From contig NZ_VDQT01000001.1 in assembly GCF_007667275.1 (NCBI RefSeq), positions 496,001-560,000 of the forward strand: a DNA stretch of 64,000 nucleotides, read 5' to 3'. Every line of letters begins with the position of its first letter. The first letter of the stretch is position 1. Below are positions 34,795 to 44,086 of this stretch, piece by piece. The position numbers and the translations under genes are program-made. This DNA comes from Stenotrophomonas rhizophila (GTDB lineage Bacteria > Pseudomonadota > Gammaproteobacteria > Xanthomonadales > Xanthomonadaceae). Under the pieces are notes generated by a model. The model was not told where the DNA came from, searched no databases, and saw only the letters and a program-made list of their open reading frames with translations.

Positions 34795-36675
34795 ATGCTT
34801 GTCATGTCCCGCAGTTCCAGCAGCCCGTCCCTGTTTGTCGGCCCCTTTTCCACGCGCGCAGGCGCACCGGGAAAATGCCGGTCGCTGCCCGATGTACACC
34901 CGTTCGCGGGCAGCCTGTCGATCATCCACAACCGGCTGCCGCGGGCCGGCTCGGGCCTGTCGCTGCATTCGCGGCTGGACGACCAGGAGGACCTGCTGCC
35001 CGACCTGGGCTCGACCGGCTCGCTGGAAGCCGGCGACCTGCGCCAGGAAACCCCGTCGCCCGACACCCTGCAGCAACTCGCCGAGTGCCGGGCCCTGCTC
35101 GACCTGCCCCGGCATTGCGCGGTCCAGCGCGATGCAGAGGGACGCCTGGGTGCGGTCGCAGACGGATCGGCCGAGTACCTGCTGGCCCACGCCCACGGAC
35201 TGGACGCGGCGGCCGCGCTGCGCACCGCCGGCGCCCTGCGCCGCGGCGGGTTCCAGCCGACCGGGGAGCGCGTCTCGACCGTGGGCGACATTGCCGACGC
35301 CATGGCGCGACTCGGCCAGCGCGAGCGCCGGCGCGCACTCCCTGCTTCCGTCTGCGCCGCCACGGCGTCCGCCTTGACCGCCTCGATGGCGCAGGATGGA
35401 GCCGGCGCCGATCCCTGGCATCAGTTCGGACTGGACCTGGCGCGCAACCCGTACACCCTCGACGGCGTGCCGCAGGCGTCGCTGCAGGCCTTCCAGCGCG
35501 CGACGCAGGCGCTGCCGCCGGTCCAGCAGCGACTGGTACGGGAACTCCACCAGGGCATGCTGGCCCCGCTGGAAGCCTGCATCTTCTTCGGCAACGTCCT
35601 GCATCCGGACGGCGCCCTGCTGCGCGGTGACGATGGCGGCCACCCTGACGCGCCCCGCGCCGACACCCGCTTCCACTTGACCATCGACGCGACGGCGCCT
35701 GACGACGCCCGTGCCGTGCTTGTGGTGCACCACGACCGCCCGCTCGGTGCCGCGCTGCCGCGCACTGCCGGCCTGGACGCGCTACCCGAGCGACGCATCC
35801 TTGACCCGGATTCGGCATACCGCGTAACCCTGCGCGCCCGCTGCTCCGAGAACGGCACGGTCAGCGTCGACGGCGAGCATTCGGTGCGGCTGCGCTACCC
35901 GGCCGCGGTCGCGCCGACGACGGCGCCGCAGGCACTGCCGTCGGCCACCATCGACGCGCGCGTGCATGGGCAGCTGACCGCCGACATCATGGACCTGCAT
36001 GCGCAGGCGATCAGCGGCCACCCGCATGCGGTGGCGCTGTACCTTGCCCGGCCGGCCGGCAACCAACCCCCGCCCATCGTCGGCCTGCTGGCGCTGGCCC
36101 GCCAGCTGGACGCACAGACCGGTCGCCAAAGCCTGTTGCCGCCCGAACTGGCGCGGTTCGCCTTTGCTGAACTCCGGCGCTGCGCCGAATCCGCGCGCGG
36201 GCAGGACGACCGCGACCGGTTGCCGCTGCTGCGACGGGCGTTGTTCAGGGCCGGCGAAAGCATTGCCGGCCTGGCCCAGGGCATGCCAGCGCATGGGCAC
36301 TGGCAGCATGCGCGCCAGGAGCTGTGCGCGCTGCTGGAGACCGTGTTCTACCGCAGCGCCGAAGCGAGCCGCGTACCCGCGCTGGTTGTTCCCGCAACCC
36401 GCAGCGAGCGGCAGGAGCGCGACCGCCAACTCGGCCAGCTGATCCAGGTCGCCAGGGCCGCGCGGTGGGCGGAACTGGATGCGCTGCTGCCGGTAGAGCG
36501 CTTTGGCATGTGGCGAACCACCAGGGTGCAGCGCCCGGCGGCGTGCGCCTTCCAGCATGGCGAAAGTGGCCGTTACCTGGAAGTCGCGCTGGCCTGCCTG
36601 AACACACTCGGGCAGCGCGTGGCGCCGATCACCCTACCGGTTCGAACAGACCACTCCGCTGCATCGCCCCGCTGA
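34795..36675 (+). CDS. Large protein of unknown function
   Basis: A 626-residue protein that I cannot assign. It lacks a signal peptide and membrane segments. The first 60 residues are rich in Ser, Pro and Gly (SRSSSSPSLFVGPFSTRAG), as is common for secreted effectors, but this is weak evidence. The rest is Ala/Arg/Leu-rich and likely helical, with a central beta-like stretch (TRFHLTIDATAPDDARAVLV). No catalytic motif was recognised. Starts at 34795 or 34804 are both possible and neither has a clear ribosome-binding site. Its 3' end overlaps a convergent gene by 47 bases. The long uninterrupted frame and GC-rich third positions support a real gene. Confidence 0.55.
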   Translation: MLVMSRSSSSPSLFVGPFSTRAGAPGKCRSLPDVHPFAGSLSIIHNRLPRAGSGLSLHSRLDDQEDLLPDLGSTGSLEAGDLRQETPSPDTLQQLAECRALLDLPRHCAVQRDAEGRLGAVADGSAEYLLAHAHGLDAAAALRTAGALRRGGFQPTGERVSTVGDIADAMARLGQRERRRALPASVCAATASALTASMAQDGAGADPWHQFGLDLARNPYTLDGVPQASLQAFQRATQALPPVQQRLVRELHQGMLAPLEACIFFGNVLHPDGALLRGDDGGHPDAPRADTRFHLTIDATAPDDARAVLVVHHDRPLGAALPRTAGLDALPERRILDPDSAYRVTLRARCSENGTVSVDGEHSVRLRYPAAVAPTTAPQALPSATIDARVHGQLTADIMDLHAQAISGHPHAVALYLARPAGNQPPPIVGLLALARQLDAQTGRQSLLPPELARFAFAELRRCAESARGQDDRDRLPLLRRALFRAGESIAGLAQGMPAHGHWQHARQELCALLETVFYRSAEASRVPALVVPATRSERQERDRQLGQLIQVARAARWAELDALLPVERFGMWRTTRVQRPAACAFQHGESGRYLEVALACLNTLGQRVAPITLPVRTDHSAASPR

Positions 36676-37030
36676 ACCCGGCGCTGATCGCTTCGTACTG
36701 CTGCGGTCCGAGCGACTTGCCGGACCGCAGGTCGGCCAGCAGCGCGCGGGCAACGGGATTCAGGGCAGAGACCAGGGTCTTGCTGCGACAGGCCAGGGGC
36801 AGCAGCGTCGCGAACGGCGCCCGACCGTGCAGCAGCTCCTGCAGCCGTTCGATGACCTGCACCTCGGCGTCGGACCGGCCTTTTTCCCAGGTCTCGATGC
36901 GCGCCATCTTGGGCGTCGGCTCGCCGTTGCGGATATCGACCGGAGTCCGCGTCAGCGACCGCTTGCGGTCGTGCGACAGCACATCCGGGGCCGGACCAGC
37001 GAGCGCCGGCGGGCAGGAATCAACCTTCAT
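36629..37030 (-). CDS. Hypothetical protein, convergent with the 626-residue gene
   Basis: The ATG at 37030 is preceded by GGAG at good spacing and encodes 133 residues. The middle is charged and probably helical (RIETWEKGRSDAEVQVIERL); there is no signal peptide or membrane segment. I do not recognise the family. The stop lies inside the 3' end of the convergent unknown gene (47 shared bases). The two may form a functional pair, but nothing in the sequence proves it. Confidence 0.5.
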   Translation of the reverse strand: MKVDSCPPALAGPAPDVLSHDRKRSLTRTPVDIRNGEPTPKMARIETWEKGRSDAEVQVIERLQELLHGRAPFATLLPLACRSKTLVSALNPVARALLADLRSGKSLGPQQYEAISAGFSGAMQRSGLFEPVG

Positions 37031-37131
37031 CACATCTCCATGGGCACGGACTCCGCATGCGGCGCGGAACCTCCAGCCCCCCACCTTGCCAGAGTCCCGG
37101 CACCACGGCCGGGCTCAACGCGACAGGTGGC

Positions 37132-37395
37132 TCAGCGCTTGCGCCCGGGCGTGGGTGCGGTCGGTCCGCAGGTGTCGCATCCGCCGCAGGCCGCGCTGCC
37201 GCTGCTGGCAGGCGGGGCGATCCAGCGCCCTGCCCGCTGCAGCCACGCCGGCCGCTGCGGCTTCAGCAACGCCAGCGCGATCGCCCCGCGCAGCCGCCGC
37301 ACGGTGCCGGGAAACTGCTTCTTCAGCACCACCCACGCACTGACCAGCACGGCCAGCGCGATCACGGCGTACTGCAGCAGCAGGCCGGCGTCCAT
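37132..37395 (-). CDS. FeoB-associated small Cys-rich membrane protein
   Basis: From the ATG at 37395, which shares one base with the feoB stop (TGATG), the product has 87 residues. One membrane segment (LLQYAVIALAVLVSAWVVL) is followed by a basic stretch and a C-terminal cysteine cluster (ACGGCDTCG). This is the layout of small Cys-rich proteins often encoded after feoB, which may help handle ferrous iron. The tight coupling to feoB supports that role. It is not a FeoC-type winged-helix regulator. Confidence 0.75.
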   Translation of the reverse strand: MDAGLLLQYAVIALAVLVSAWVVLKKQFPGTVRRLRGAIALALLKPQRPAWLQRAGRWIAPPASSGSAACGGCDTCGPTAPTPGRKR

Positions 37396-39251
37396 CAGCC
37401 GCCTCCCAGCGCCACGGTCACCTGGTAGGTGACCAGCGAAGCGATGTAGGCCGCGGCGAACAGATAGAAGGTGGCAAAGCCCATCTGCTTCCACGAGTTG
37501 GTTTCGCGCTTGATCGTGGCCAGGGTGGAAATGCACATCGGCGCGTAGATGTACCAGACCAGCAGCGACAACGCGGTGGCCAGCGACCAGCCGTCGCTGA
37601 TCAGCGGGGTCAGCGCCTGGCTGGCCGCTTCGTCATCGGCGGCCGACAGCGCATATACGGTGGCCAGCGAGGCCACCGCCACTTCGCGTGCGGCCAGGCC
37701 CGGAATCAGCGCGATGCAGATCTGCCAGTTGAAGCCCAGCGGGGCGAAGAACACCGCCATGGCATGCCCGATCCGGCCGGCAAAGCTGTAGTCGATGGCC
37801 GGCATCGTCGCGTCGGCGGGCGCGCCGGGGAAGGACAGCAGGAACCACAGCAGGATGGTCAGCGCCAGGATGATGCCGCCGACCCGCTTGAGGAAGATCA
37901 TGCCGCGTTCGTACAGGCCGACCGCCAGGTCCCGCGGGTGCGGCAGGCGGTAGGACGGCAGCTCCAGCATCAAAGGATGCTCGCTCTTGTCGCGGCGCCA
38001 CTTCTTCATGGTCCAGGACATTGCCAGCGCGCTGACGATGCCGGCCGCGTACAGCCCGAACAGCACCAGGCCCTGCTGGTTGAACACGCCCCACACGGTC
38101 TTCTGCGGGATGAACGCACCGATCAGCAGCGCGTACACCGGCAACCGCGCCGAACAGGTCATCAGCGGCGCCACCAGGATGGTGGCGAGGCGGTCGCGCG
38201 GGTCCTGGATGCTGCGCGTGGACATGATGCCCGGTACCGCGCAGGCGAAGCTGGACAACAGCGGGATGAACGAGCGCCCGGACAGTCCGGCCGCGGCCAT
38301 CATGCGGTCCAGCAGGAACGCCGCGCGCGGCAGGTAGCCGGACTCTTCCAGCGCCAGGATGAAGGCGAACAGGATCAGGATCTGCGGCAGGAAGATCACC
38401 ACCCCGCCCACGCCGGCGATGATGCCGTCGGTAAGCAGGCTGTTCAGCGGGCCGGCCGGCAGCGTGCCTCCCACCCATTCGCCGAGGGCGGCGGTGCCGG
38501 CGTCGATGAGGTCCATCACCGGCGTGGCCCAGGCATACACCGCCTGGAAGATCAGGAACATCACCACCGCCAGGGTCAGCAGCCCGAACACCGGGTGCAG
38601 CAGCCAGCGGTCCAGCGCGTCGTCGACCTTCGCGGTGCGGGTCGGCATGTTCACCGCGGCGGCGAGGATACCGCGCACCTGCACGTGGTAGTCCTCCCCG
38701 GCGGTCGCTGCCGGGACCGGGGCATCCAGGTGCGGCACCATCGCGTCCAGCCGCTCGACCAGCGCCTGCGCGCCATTGCGGCGCACCGCCACGGTTTCCA
38801 CAACCGGCACGCCCAGCGCGCGCTCCAGCGCCGGCACATCGATGCGGATGCCGCGGCGCTCGGCGGCGTCCACCATGTTCAGCGCCACGATCATCGGCTT
38901 GCCCAGCTCGCGCAGTTCCAGCGCGAAGCGCAGGTGCAGGCGCAGGTTGGTCGCGTCGATCACGCACAGCAGCACGTCCGGGGCGGCCTCACCCGGGTAG
39001 AACCCCCGGCACAGGTCGCGGGTGATCGCTTCGTCCAGGCTGGCCGGCTGCAGGCTGTAGGCGCCCGGCAGGTCAAGCACGGCGAATTCACGCCCGGACG
39101 GCGCGCGCATGCGGCCTTCCTTGCGCTCGACGGTGACGCCGGTGTAATTGGCCACCTTCTGGCGGCTGCCGGTGAGCTGGTTGAACAGCGCGGTCTTGCC
39201 GCTGTTCGGGTTGCCGACCAGGGCAACGCGCAGGGTCGCGGCAGCGTTCAT
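37395..39251 (-). CDS. feoB: Ferrous iron transporter FeoB
   Basis: The ATG at 39251 (MNAAATLRVALVGNPNSGKT) gives 618 residues. The N-terminal G domain shows the P-loop GNPNSGKTALFNQLTG, the switch region NYTGVTVERKEG, DLPGAYSL, and the base-specificity motif NMVD. The membrane part contains the Gate motifs (FACAVPGIMSTRSI with its conserved Cys) and about eight hydrophobic segments. It imports Fe2+ across the inner membrane under low oxygen or reducing conditions. Its start overlaps the feoA stop by four bases. Confidence 0.96.
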   Translation of the reverse strand: MNAAATLRVALVGNPNSGKTALFNQLTGSRQKVANYTGVTVERKEGRMRAPSGREFAVLDLPGAYSLQPASLDEAITRDLCRGFYPGEAAPDVLLCVIDATNLRLHLRFALELRELGKPMIVALNMVDAAERRGIRIDVPALERALGVPVVETVAVRRNGAQALVERLDAMVPHLDAPVPAATAGEDYHVQVRGILAAAVNMPTRTAKVDDALDRWLLHPVFGLLTLAVVMFLIFQAVYAWATPVMDLIDAGTAALGEWVGGTLPAGPLNSLLTDGIIAGVGGVVIFLPQILILFAFILALEESGYLPRAAFLLDRMMAAAGLSGRSFIPLLSSFACAVPGIMSTRSIQDPRDRLATILVAPLMTCSARLPVYALLIGAFIPQKTVWGVFNQQGLVLFGLYAAGIVSALAMSWTMKKWRRDKSEHPLMLELPSYRLPHPRDLAVGLYERGMIFLKRVGGIILALTILLWFLLSFPGAPADATMPAIDYSFAGRIGHAMAVFFAPLGFNWQICIALIPGLAAREVAVASLATVYALSAADDEAASQALTPLISDGWSLATALSLLVWYIYAPMCISTLATIKRETNSWKQMGFATFYLFAAAYIASLVTYQVTVALGGG

Positions 39252-39502
39252 GCGGCCGCTCCCGGGGCCTGGGCGCTGACCTCGATACGCGCCGCCTCGG
39301 CCAGGCGCAGCGCGAAGCGGGTGAACCCGACCTGCACCAGCAGCGGCTCGCCGCCGATGGGACCCCGGGCTACCAGGCGCACATCTTCCCCCTTCACGAA
39401 TCCCAGCTCCTGGAGCCGGCGGGCGATGGCGTCGTTTGCATGAAGTTCGCGCACCGACTCCACCAGGGCGGAGGCGTGCAGCGGCAGATCGGACAACGTC
39501 AC
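39248..39502 (-). CDS. feoA: FeoA, SH3-like accessory protein for FeoB
   Basis: An 84-residue protein of FeoA length with the typical pattern ARRLQELGFVKGEDVRLVAR and PLLVQVGFTRFALRLAEAAR. FeoA is a small cytoplasmic SH3-like protein that supports FeoB activity. It is the first gene of feoA-feoB-Cys-rich and overlaps feoB by four bases. A Fur-like palindrome sits 21 bases upstream of the ATG. Confidence 0.93.
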   Translation of the reverse strand: MTLSDLPLHASALVESVRELHANDAIARRLQELGFVKGEDVRLVARGPIGGEPLLVQVGFTRFALRLAEAARIEVSAQAPGAAA

Positions 39503-39518
39503 AGGTCGCCTTCTGGTC

Positions 39519-39542
39519 GATAAGAATGGTTATCAATTCTAG
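39519..39542 (-). promoter_or_regulatory. Candidate Fur box upstream of feoA
   Basis: The palindrome AGAATGGTTATCAATTCT (39523-39540), embedded in GATAA...TAG, is AT-rich in a GC-rich genome and resembles Fur sites built from GATAAT-like hexamers. Its position just upstream of feoA fits iron repression. Match to the consensus is partial. Confidence 0.55.
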
Positions 39543-39621
39543 CATCGCCGCGCCGCGTCATGGCCCGGCCGGCGTGGCCCGCTATGATCCATACATGTAT
39601 GAAGCAGGCGCAGGCCCCGAG

Positions 39622-40410
39622 ATGAGTGACGCTTTACGGATCGAACGCAGCGCTGCGGTGCTGACCCTGTGGCTGGACCGCCCCACCCTGCACAACGCCT
39701 TCGATGCCGGCCTGATCGCCGCGCTCACCGCAGCGCTGGACGCGGCCGGACGCGACCCGGAGGTGCGCGCGGTGGTGCTGGCGGCCACCGGCGCCTCATT
39801 CTCGGCCGGCGCCGACATGCAGTGGATGCGGGGCATGGCCGCGGCCAGCGAGGAAGACAACCGCCAGGACTCGCTGGCGCTGGCCCGGCTGATGCGGACC
39901 CTGGACGAACTGCCCAAGCCGACCATCGCGCGCGTCCACGGCGCCGCGTTTGGCGGCGGGGTCGGCCTGGTGGCCTGCTGCGACATCGCCATCGCCAGCA
40001 CCAATGCCCGCTTCGGCCTCACCGAAAGCCGGCTGGGCCTGCTCCCAGCCGTCATCTCGCCCTATGTGATCGATGCGATCGGGCCGCGCCAGGCCCGCCG
40101 CTGGTTCACCACCGGCGAGCACTTCGACGCCGAGACCGCGCTGCGGATCGGGCTGGTGCACCAGCTGGTCGAACCTGAACGCATCGACGAAGCCGTGCAG
40201 CGCCAGCTGGGCCTGCTGGACAAGGCCGGGCCGATCGCCGCGGCGTCGGCCAAGCAGCTGGTCCGCCGGGTTGCTGGCGGTCATGACCGCGATGCGCTGG
40301 ACCGCGACAACGCCGCGCTGATCGCCCGCCTGCGGGTCTCGGCCGAGGGCCAGGAGGGCCTTGGCGCGTTCCTGGACAAGCGTGCGCCGCATTGGGTCAG
40401 CCAGGATTGA
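39622..40410 (+). CDS. liuC: Enoyl-CoA hydratase family protein, likely methylglutaconyl-CoA hydratase
   Basis: From the ATG at 39622 the product has 262 residues of crotonase fold. The oxyanion-hole motifs are ATGASFSAGADMQWMRG and GAAFGGGVGLVACCDIA, and FGLTESRLGLLPAVISPYV holds the catalytic Glu region. The next gene encodes HMG-CoA lyase, which follows methylglutaconyl-CoA hydratase in leucine breakdown, so the hydratase is assigned to that step by context. Plain enoyl-CoA hydratase activity is the alternative. Upstream ATGs at 39436 and 39589 lack support. Confidence 0.8.
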   Translation: MSDALRIERSAAVLTLWLDRPTLHNAFDAGLIAALTAALDAAGRDPEVRAVVLAATGASFSAGADMQWMRGMAAASEEDNRQDSLALARLMRTLDELPKPTIARVHGAAFGGGVGLVACCDIAIASTNARFGLTESRLGLLPAVISPYVIDAIGPRQARRWFTTGEHFDAETALRIGLVHQLVEPERIDEAVQRQLGLLDKAGPIAAASAKQLVRRVAGGHDRDALDRDNAALIARLRVSAEGQEGLGAFLDKRAPHWVSQD

Positions 40411-40552
40411 GGGTAGCCGCTGGCCGCTTTGTTTCCCATCCCGCGTATCTCCCTGTCGTGGCCCGCCAGGCAACTGCGCCGTTACTTTCTTCCAGGATGC
40501 TCCGTGATCGCACTTGAGTTCCGTTTGCCTTCCGCCTGCCCGGCCTGCCGTC

Positions 40553-41446
40553 ATGGATGACTTCGTCCGCATCGTCGAAGTCGGTCCACGTGACGGGCTG
40601 CAGAACGAGGCCCAGCCGGTGGCCACCGCCGACAAGATCGAGCTGATCCGCCAGCTCTCGCTGACCGGCCTGCGCACCATCGAAGCCACCAGTTTCGTCA
40701 GCCCGCGCTGGGTACCGCAGCTGGCCGACGCCGCCGAGGTCTATGCCGGCATCGAACGCCGTCCCGGTATCGCCTACCCGGTGCTGGTGCCCAACGAGCA
40801 GGGCTACGACCGTGCCCTCGCGGTTGGCGTGGAGGAAGTGGCGGTGTTCACCGCCGCCTCGGAAACCTTCAACCGTACCAACACCAATGCCGGCATCGAC
40901 GAATCGCTGGCGCGCTTCGCTCCGATCCTCGAGCGCGCGCGCACCGATGGGGTAAAAGTGCGCGGCTATGTGTCCACCGTGCTCGGCTGCCCCTACCAGG
41001 GCGAGGTCGCCGTCAGCGAAGTGGTGCGCGTCGCACGCGCGCTGCACGACATGGGGTGTTACGAAATCTCGCTCGGCGACACCATTGGCGTCGGCACCCC
41101 GCGCAAGGCCCGCGCCATGCTGCGCGCGGTCGCCAGCGAAGTGCCGATGCCCGCCCTGGCCGTGCATTTCCACGATACCTACGGCCAGGCGCTGGCCAAC
41201 ATCGATGCGTGCCTGGACGAAGGCGTGCGCGTGGTCGATTCAGCCGTATCCGGCGCTGGCGGCTGTCCGTATGCCAAGGGTGCCAGCGGCAACGTGGCCA
41301 GCGAAGACGTGGTGTACCTGCTGCACGGCATCGGCATGCGTACCGGCATCGATCTGCCGGCGCTGGCCGCCACCGGCCGCTGGCTGGCCGCACGGCTCGG
41401 CCGCGAGACCGGCAGCAAGGCCGGCAGGGCCCTGGCCGCGACATGA
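40553..41446 (+). CDS. liuE: Hydroxymethylglutaryl-CoA lyase
   Basis: The ATG at 40553 (MDDFVRIVEVGPRDGLQNE) gives 297 residues. The family motifs are all present: VGPRDGLQNE, the TIM-barrel metal ligands in VHFHDTYGQALANI, and the signature SGAGGCPYAKGASGN with its catalytic Cys. It cleaves HMG-CoA to acetoacetate and acetyl-CoA, the last step of leucine degradation. The stop overlaps the start of the PAS-GGDEF-EAL gene by four bases (ATGA at 41443-41446). Confidence 0.94.
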   Translation: MDDFVRIVEVGPRDGLQNEAQPVATADKIELIRQLSLTGLRTIEATSFVSPRWVPQLADAAEVYAGIERRPGIAYPVLVPNEQGYDRALAVGVEEVAVFTAASETFNRTNTNAGIDESLARFAPILERARTDGVKVRGYVSTVLGCPYQGEVAVSEVVRVARALHDMGCYEISLGDTIGVGTPRKARAMLRAVASEVPMPALAVHFHDTYGQALANIDACLDEGVRVVDSAVSGAGGCPYAKGASGNVASEDVVYLLHGIGMRTGIDLPALAATGRWLAARLGRETGSKAGRALAAT

Positions 41447-44007
41447 GCCGACGCCGCCCGCGCACGGATGCTGCGGTCGGTGACCACCTCACCGGGCACG
41501 TGCATGCGCTCGCGGCGCTGGAGCAGGCGCTGGCGCAGCCGCCGGGCGAAGACGTGCATGTCCTGCTGCGGGATGTGCAGCAGGCCCTGCAGGAGGCCAT
41601 GGACGAGCGCCAGCTGGCGCTGCGCCGCTACGCCGCGCTGTTCGACGCGGTGCCCGACCCGGTCAGCATCCTCAGTGAATCGGGGGTGGTGCTGGACCTC
41701 AACAAGGCCGGCGTGCGTGCCTACGGGCGCAGCCGCGAAGACATCATCGGCCAGCCGATCGAGCTGCTCAACCCGGACCTGCCCAGCGACCACCTCGATC
41801 CGGTCTGGGAAGCGCTGCGCCGGGGCGAAACCTACGTCATCGAAGTTACCAACATGCGTGGTGACGGCAGCCGCTTCCCGGTGGAAGTGCATTCTGCCGG
41901 CTTCGAGCACCAGGGCGAGCACTGCATCGTGGCGGTGGCGCGCGACCTGAGCAGCCGCTGGCAGGCCGAATCACGTTACCGGCTGCTGATGGAATCGATC
42001 GACAAGGGCGTGATCCTGTTCGACCGCGACCTGCATGTGATCTCGGCCAATCCGGCCGCGCACCGCATCCTGGGCACGCAGGGCAATGGCGGCAGCCTGG
42101 CCGCCATGCTGACCCCGGACGACTGGATCAGCGTGGACGAGCACGGGCACCCGCTTACCCGCGAGCAGTGGCCGGCCAGCGAAGCGCTGAACCGCGGACG
42201 CATCATCCGCAGCACCATCGTGGGCCTTTACCACCGGCCGCGCGGACGCATGATCTGGATTTCCACCACCAACGTGCCGGTATACGGCAACGGGCGCGAC
42301 ATTCCCGACCATGTGTTCGCGCTGTTCAGCGACATCACCGAACTCAAGCGCAACAACACCCTGTTCGACCGCGCCCAGTCGCTGGCGCACATCGGCGGCT
42401 GGGAGTGGGACCGCGGCCTGCAGCGCCTTTACCTCACCGATGAAGCGGCGCGCATCCTCGGCCAGGAGCTGCCGCTGCAGGACATGTCGCACCTGATGGA
42501 CTGCCTGCGCCTGGACGACCGCGCGCAGCTGCAGCAGGCCCTGCTGGACGTGATCGACCGGCAGGTGCCGTTCGAGCTGGAACTGCAGGGGCAGCGCAGC
42601 GACGGCCACTCGTTCTGGGTGCGCATGATCGGCGAGGCCGAGGCCGGCGACGTCAACGCCGCGCGCATCGCCGGCACCGTGCAGGACATCACCTCGCGCA
42701 AGCATGCCGAGGAAACCCTGCGCATCCAGGCACGTACCGACCCGCTCACCGGCATCATGAACCGCGATGCGGTGCTGACCGACCTGGCCACGCGCATGGG
42801 CAGCCCCACCCATTGCCGGGTTGGCGTGCTGTACATCGACCTGGACCGCTTCAAGACCGTCAACGACCTGCTGGGCCACAACGCCGGCGACGAACTGCTG
42901 ATCGATGCGACCCGGCGCATTTCCACGGCGATCGGCACGGAAGGACTGGTGGCGCGTTTTGGCGGCGACGAGTTCCTGGTGGTCTGCGACACCCGCGACC
43001 AGTCCGACCAGCCCGAGCGCCTGGCCGAAGCGATCACCCGCGCCTTCTCCACGCCGTTCCGTTTCGGCAGCGACGAGTTTTCGGTGACCACCAGCATCGG
43101 CATCGCCCGCGCACCGCAGGACGGCCTGCGCCCGCAGCAGCTGATCCAGAATGCGGACATCGCCATGTACGACTGCAAGCGGCGCACCCGCAACGGCTGG
43201 CAGGTGTTTTCCCCGGAACTGGCGCAGCGCCAGCACGACCGCCTGCAGATAGAAAGCCGCCTGCACCGTGCGTTGGACGATGACGAGTTCCATCTGGTCT
43301 ACCAGCCGCAGGTGAACCTGCATACCGGCCAGCTGGTGGCCGCCGAAGCGCTGATCCGCTGGCGCAACTCGCAGCTGGGCGAACTGCGCCCGGACATCTT
43401 CATCGGCCATGCCGAGAGCACCGGCGACATCGTGCGGATCGGGCTGTGGGTGCTCAACGAAGCCTGCCGCCAGGTGCGCCAGTGGCAGGACGCCGGCCTG
43501 GGCATCGTGCGGGTGGCGGTGAACGTGTCTTACCGCCAGTTCGTCGGCGAGGACCTGGCCCGCAACGTGCGCCAGGCGCTGGACCAGTACGGCCTGCCCG
43601 GCAGCGCGCTGGAACTGGAATTCACCGAGCGGGTACTGATCGAGGACGCGCCCGACACCCTGCAGACCTTCGCGCGGCTGCGCGAGATGGGCGTGCTGCT
43701 GACCATCGACGACTTCGGCGAAGGCTACAGCGCGCTCAATTACCTGCGCCGGCTGCCCATCCACGGGCTCAAGCTCAGCCAGATGTTCGTCGAAGGGGTA
43801 CCCGGCAACCGCTCGGACGTGGCGGTGTGCGAGGCTGTGTGCGGCATCGCCCGCAGCCTGGGCCTGGGCCTGGTCGCCGAAGGCATCGAATCTGAAGAAC
43901 AGCGCCGGTTCCTGCACGACATGGGGGTCACCGTCGGCCAGGGCTTCCTGTTCGCGCCCGGCATGGCCCCGGACGAGTTCGCCCGCCGCCTGCCGCCGCG
44001 CCACTGA
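41443..44007 (+). CDS. PAS-PAS-PAS-GGDEF-EAL cyclic-di-GMP enzyme
   Basis: The ATG at 41443 gives 854 residues. Three PAS-like domains cover roughly residues 58-420 (YAALFDAVPDPVSILSESGV; LLMESIDKGVILFDRDLHVI; AQSLAHIGGWEWDRGLQRLY). A GGDEF domain has the intact motif at 507-511, without an RxxD inhibitory site. An EAL domain has EAL at 635-637, DDFGEGYSAL, the catalytic Lys in HGLKLSQMFV and AEGIESEEQ. Both activities look possible. No membrane segments, so it is a cytoplasmic sensor. It is translationally coupled to HMG-CoA lyase, which is unusual. Confidence 0.92.
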   Translation: MSRRRPRTDAAVGDHLTGHVHALAALEQALAQPPGEDVHVLLRDVQQALQEAMDERQLALRRYAALFDAVPDPVSILSESGVVLDLNKAGVRAYGRSREDIIGQPIELLNPDLPSDHLDPVWEALRRGETYVIEVTNMRGDGSRFPVEVHSAGFEHQGEHCIVAVARDLSSRWQAESRYRLLMESIDKGVILFDRDLHVISANPAAHRILGTQGNGGSLAAMLTPDDWISVDEHGHPLTREQWPASEALNRGRIIRSTIVGLYHRPRGRMIWISTTNVPVYGNGRDIPDHVFALFSDITELKRNNTLFDRAQSLAHIGGWEWDRGLQRLYLTDEAARILGQELPLQDMSHLMDCLRLDDRAQLQQALLDVIDRQVPFELELQGQRSDGHSFWVRMIGEAEAGDVNAARIAGTVQDITSRKHAEETLRIQARTDPLTGIMNRDAVLTDLATRMGSPTHCRVGVLYIDLDRFKTVNDLLGHNAGDELLIDATRRISTAIGTEGLVARFGGDEFLVVCDTRDQSDQPERLAEAITRAFSTPFRFGSDEFSVTTSIGIARAPQDGLRPQQLIQNADIAMYDCKRRTRNGWQVFSPELAQRQHDRLQIESRLHRALDDDEFHLVYQPQVNLHTGQLVAAEALIRWRNSQLGELRPDIFIGHAESTGDIVRIGLWVLNEACRQVRQWQDAGLGIVRVAVNVSYRQFVGEDLARNVRQALDQYGLPGSALELEFTERVLIEDAPDTLQTFARLREMGVLLTIDDFGEGYSALNYLRRLPIHGLKLSQMFVEGVPGNRSDVAVCEAVCGIARSLGLGLVAEGIESEEQRRFLHDMGVTVGQGFLFAPGMAPDEFARRLPPRH

Positions 44008-44086
44008 GCGCCCGCCTGCGCTGCACAACGGCGAACGGGCCGGCATCCGCTAGAATCGGCGGTTCTTGAACCTGCGGGATCGTGCA

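Noticed and set aside
42955..43010. Degenerate GGDEF domain
   Set aside because: GGDEF and the EAL catalytic residues (Glu, Asp-Asp, Lys, Glu, Gln) are present; only the Asp-Arg-Ser after the Lys is changed.
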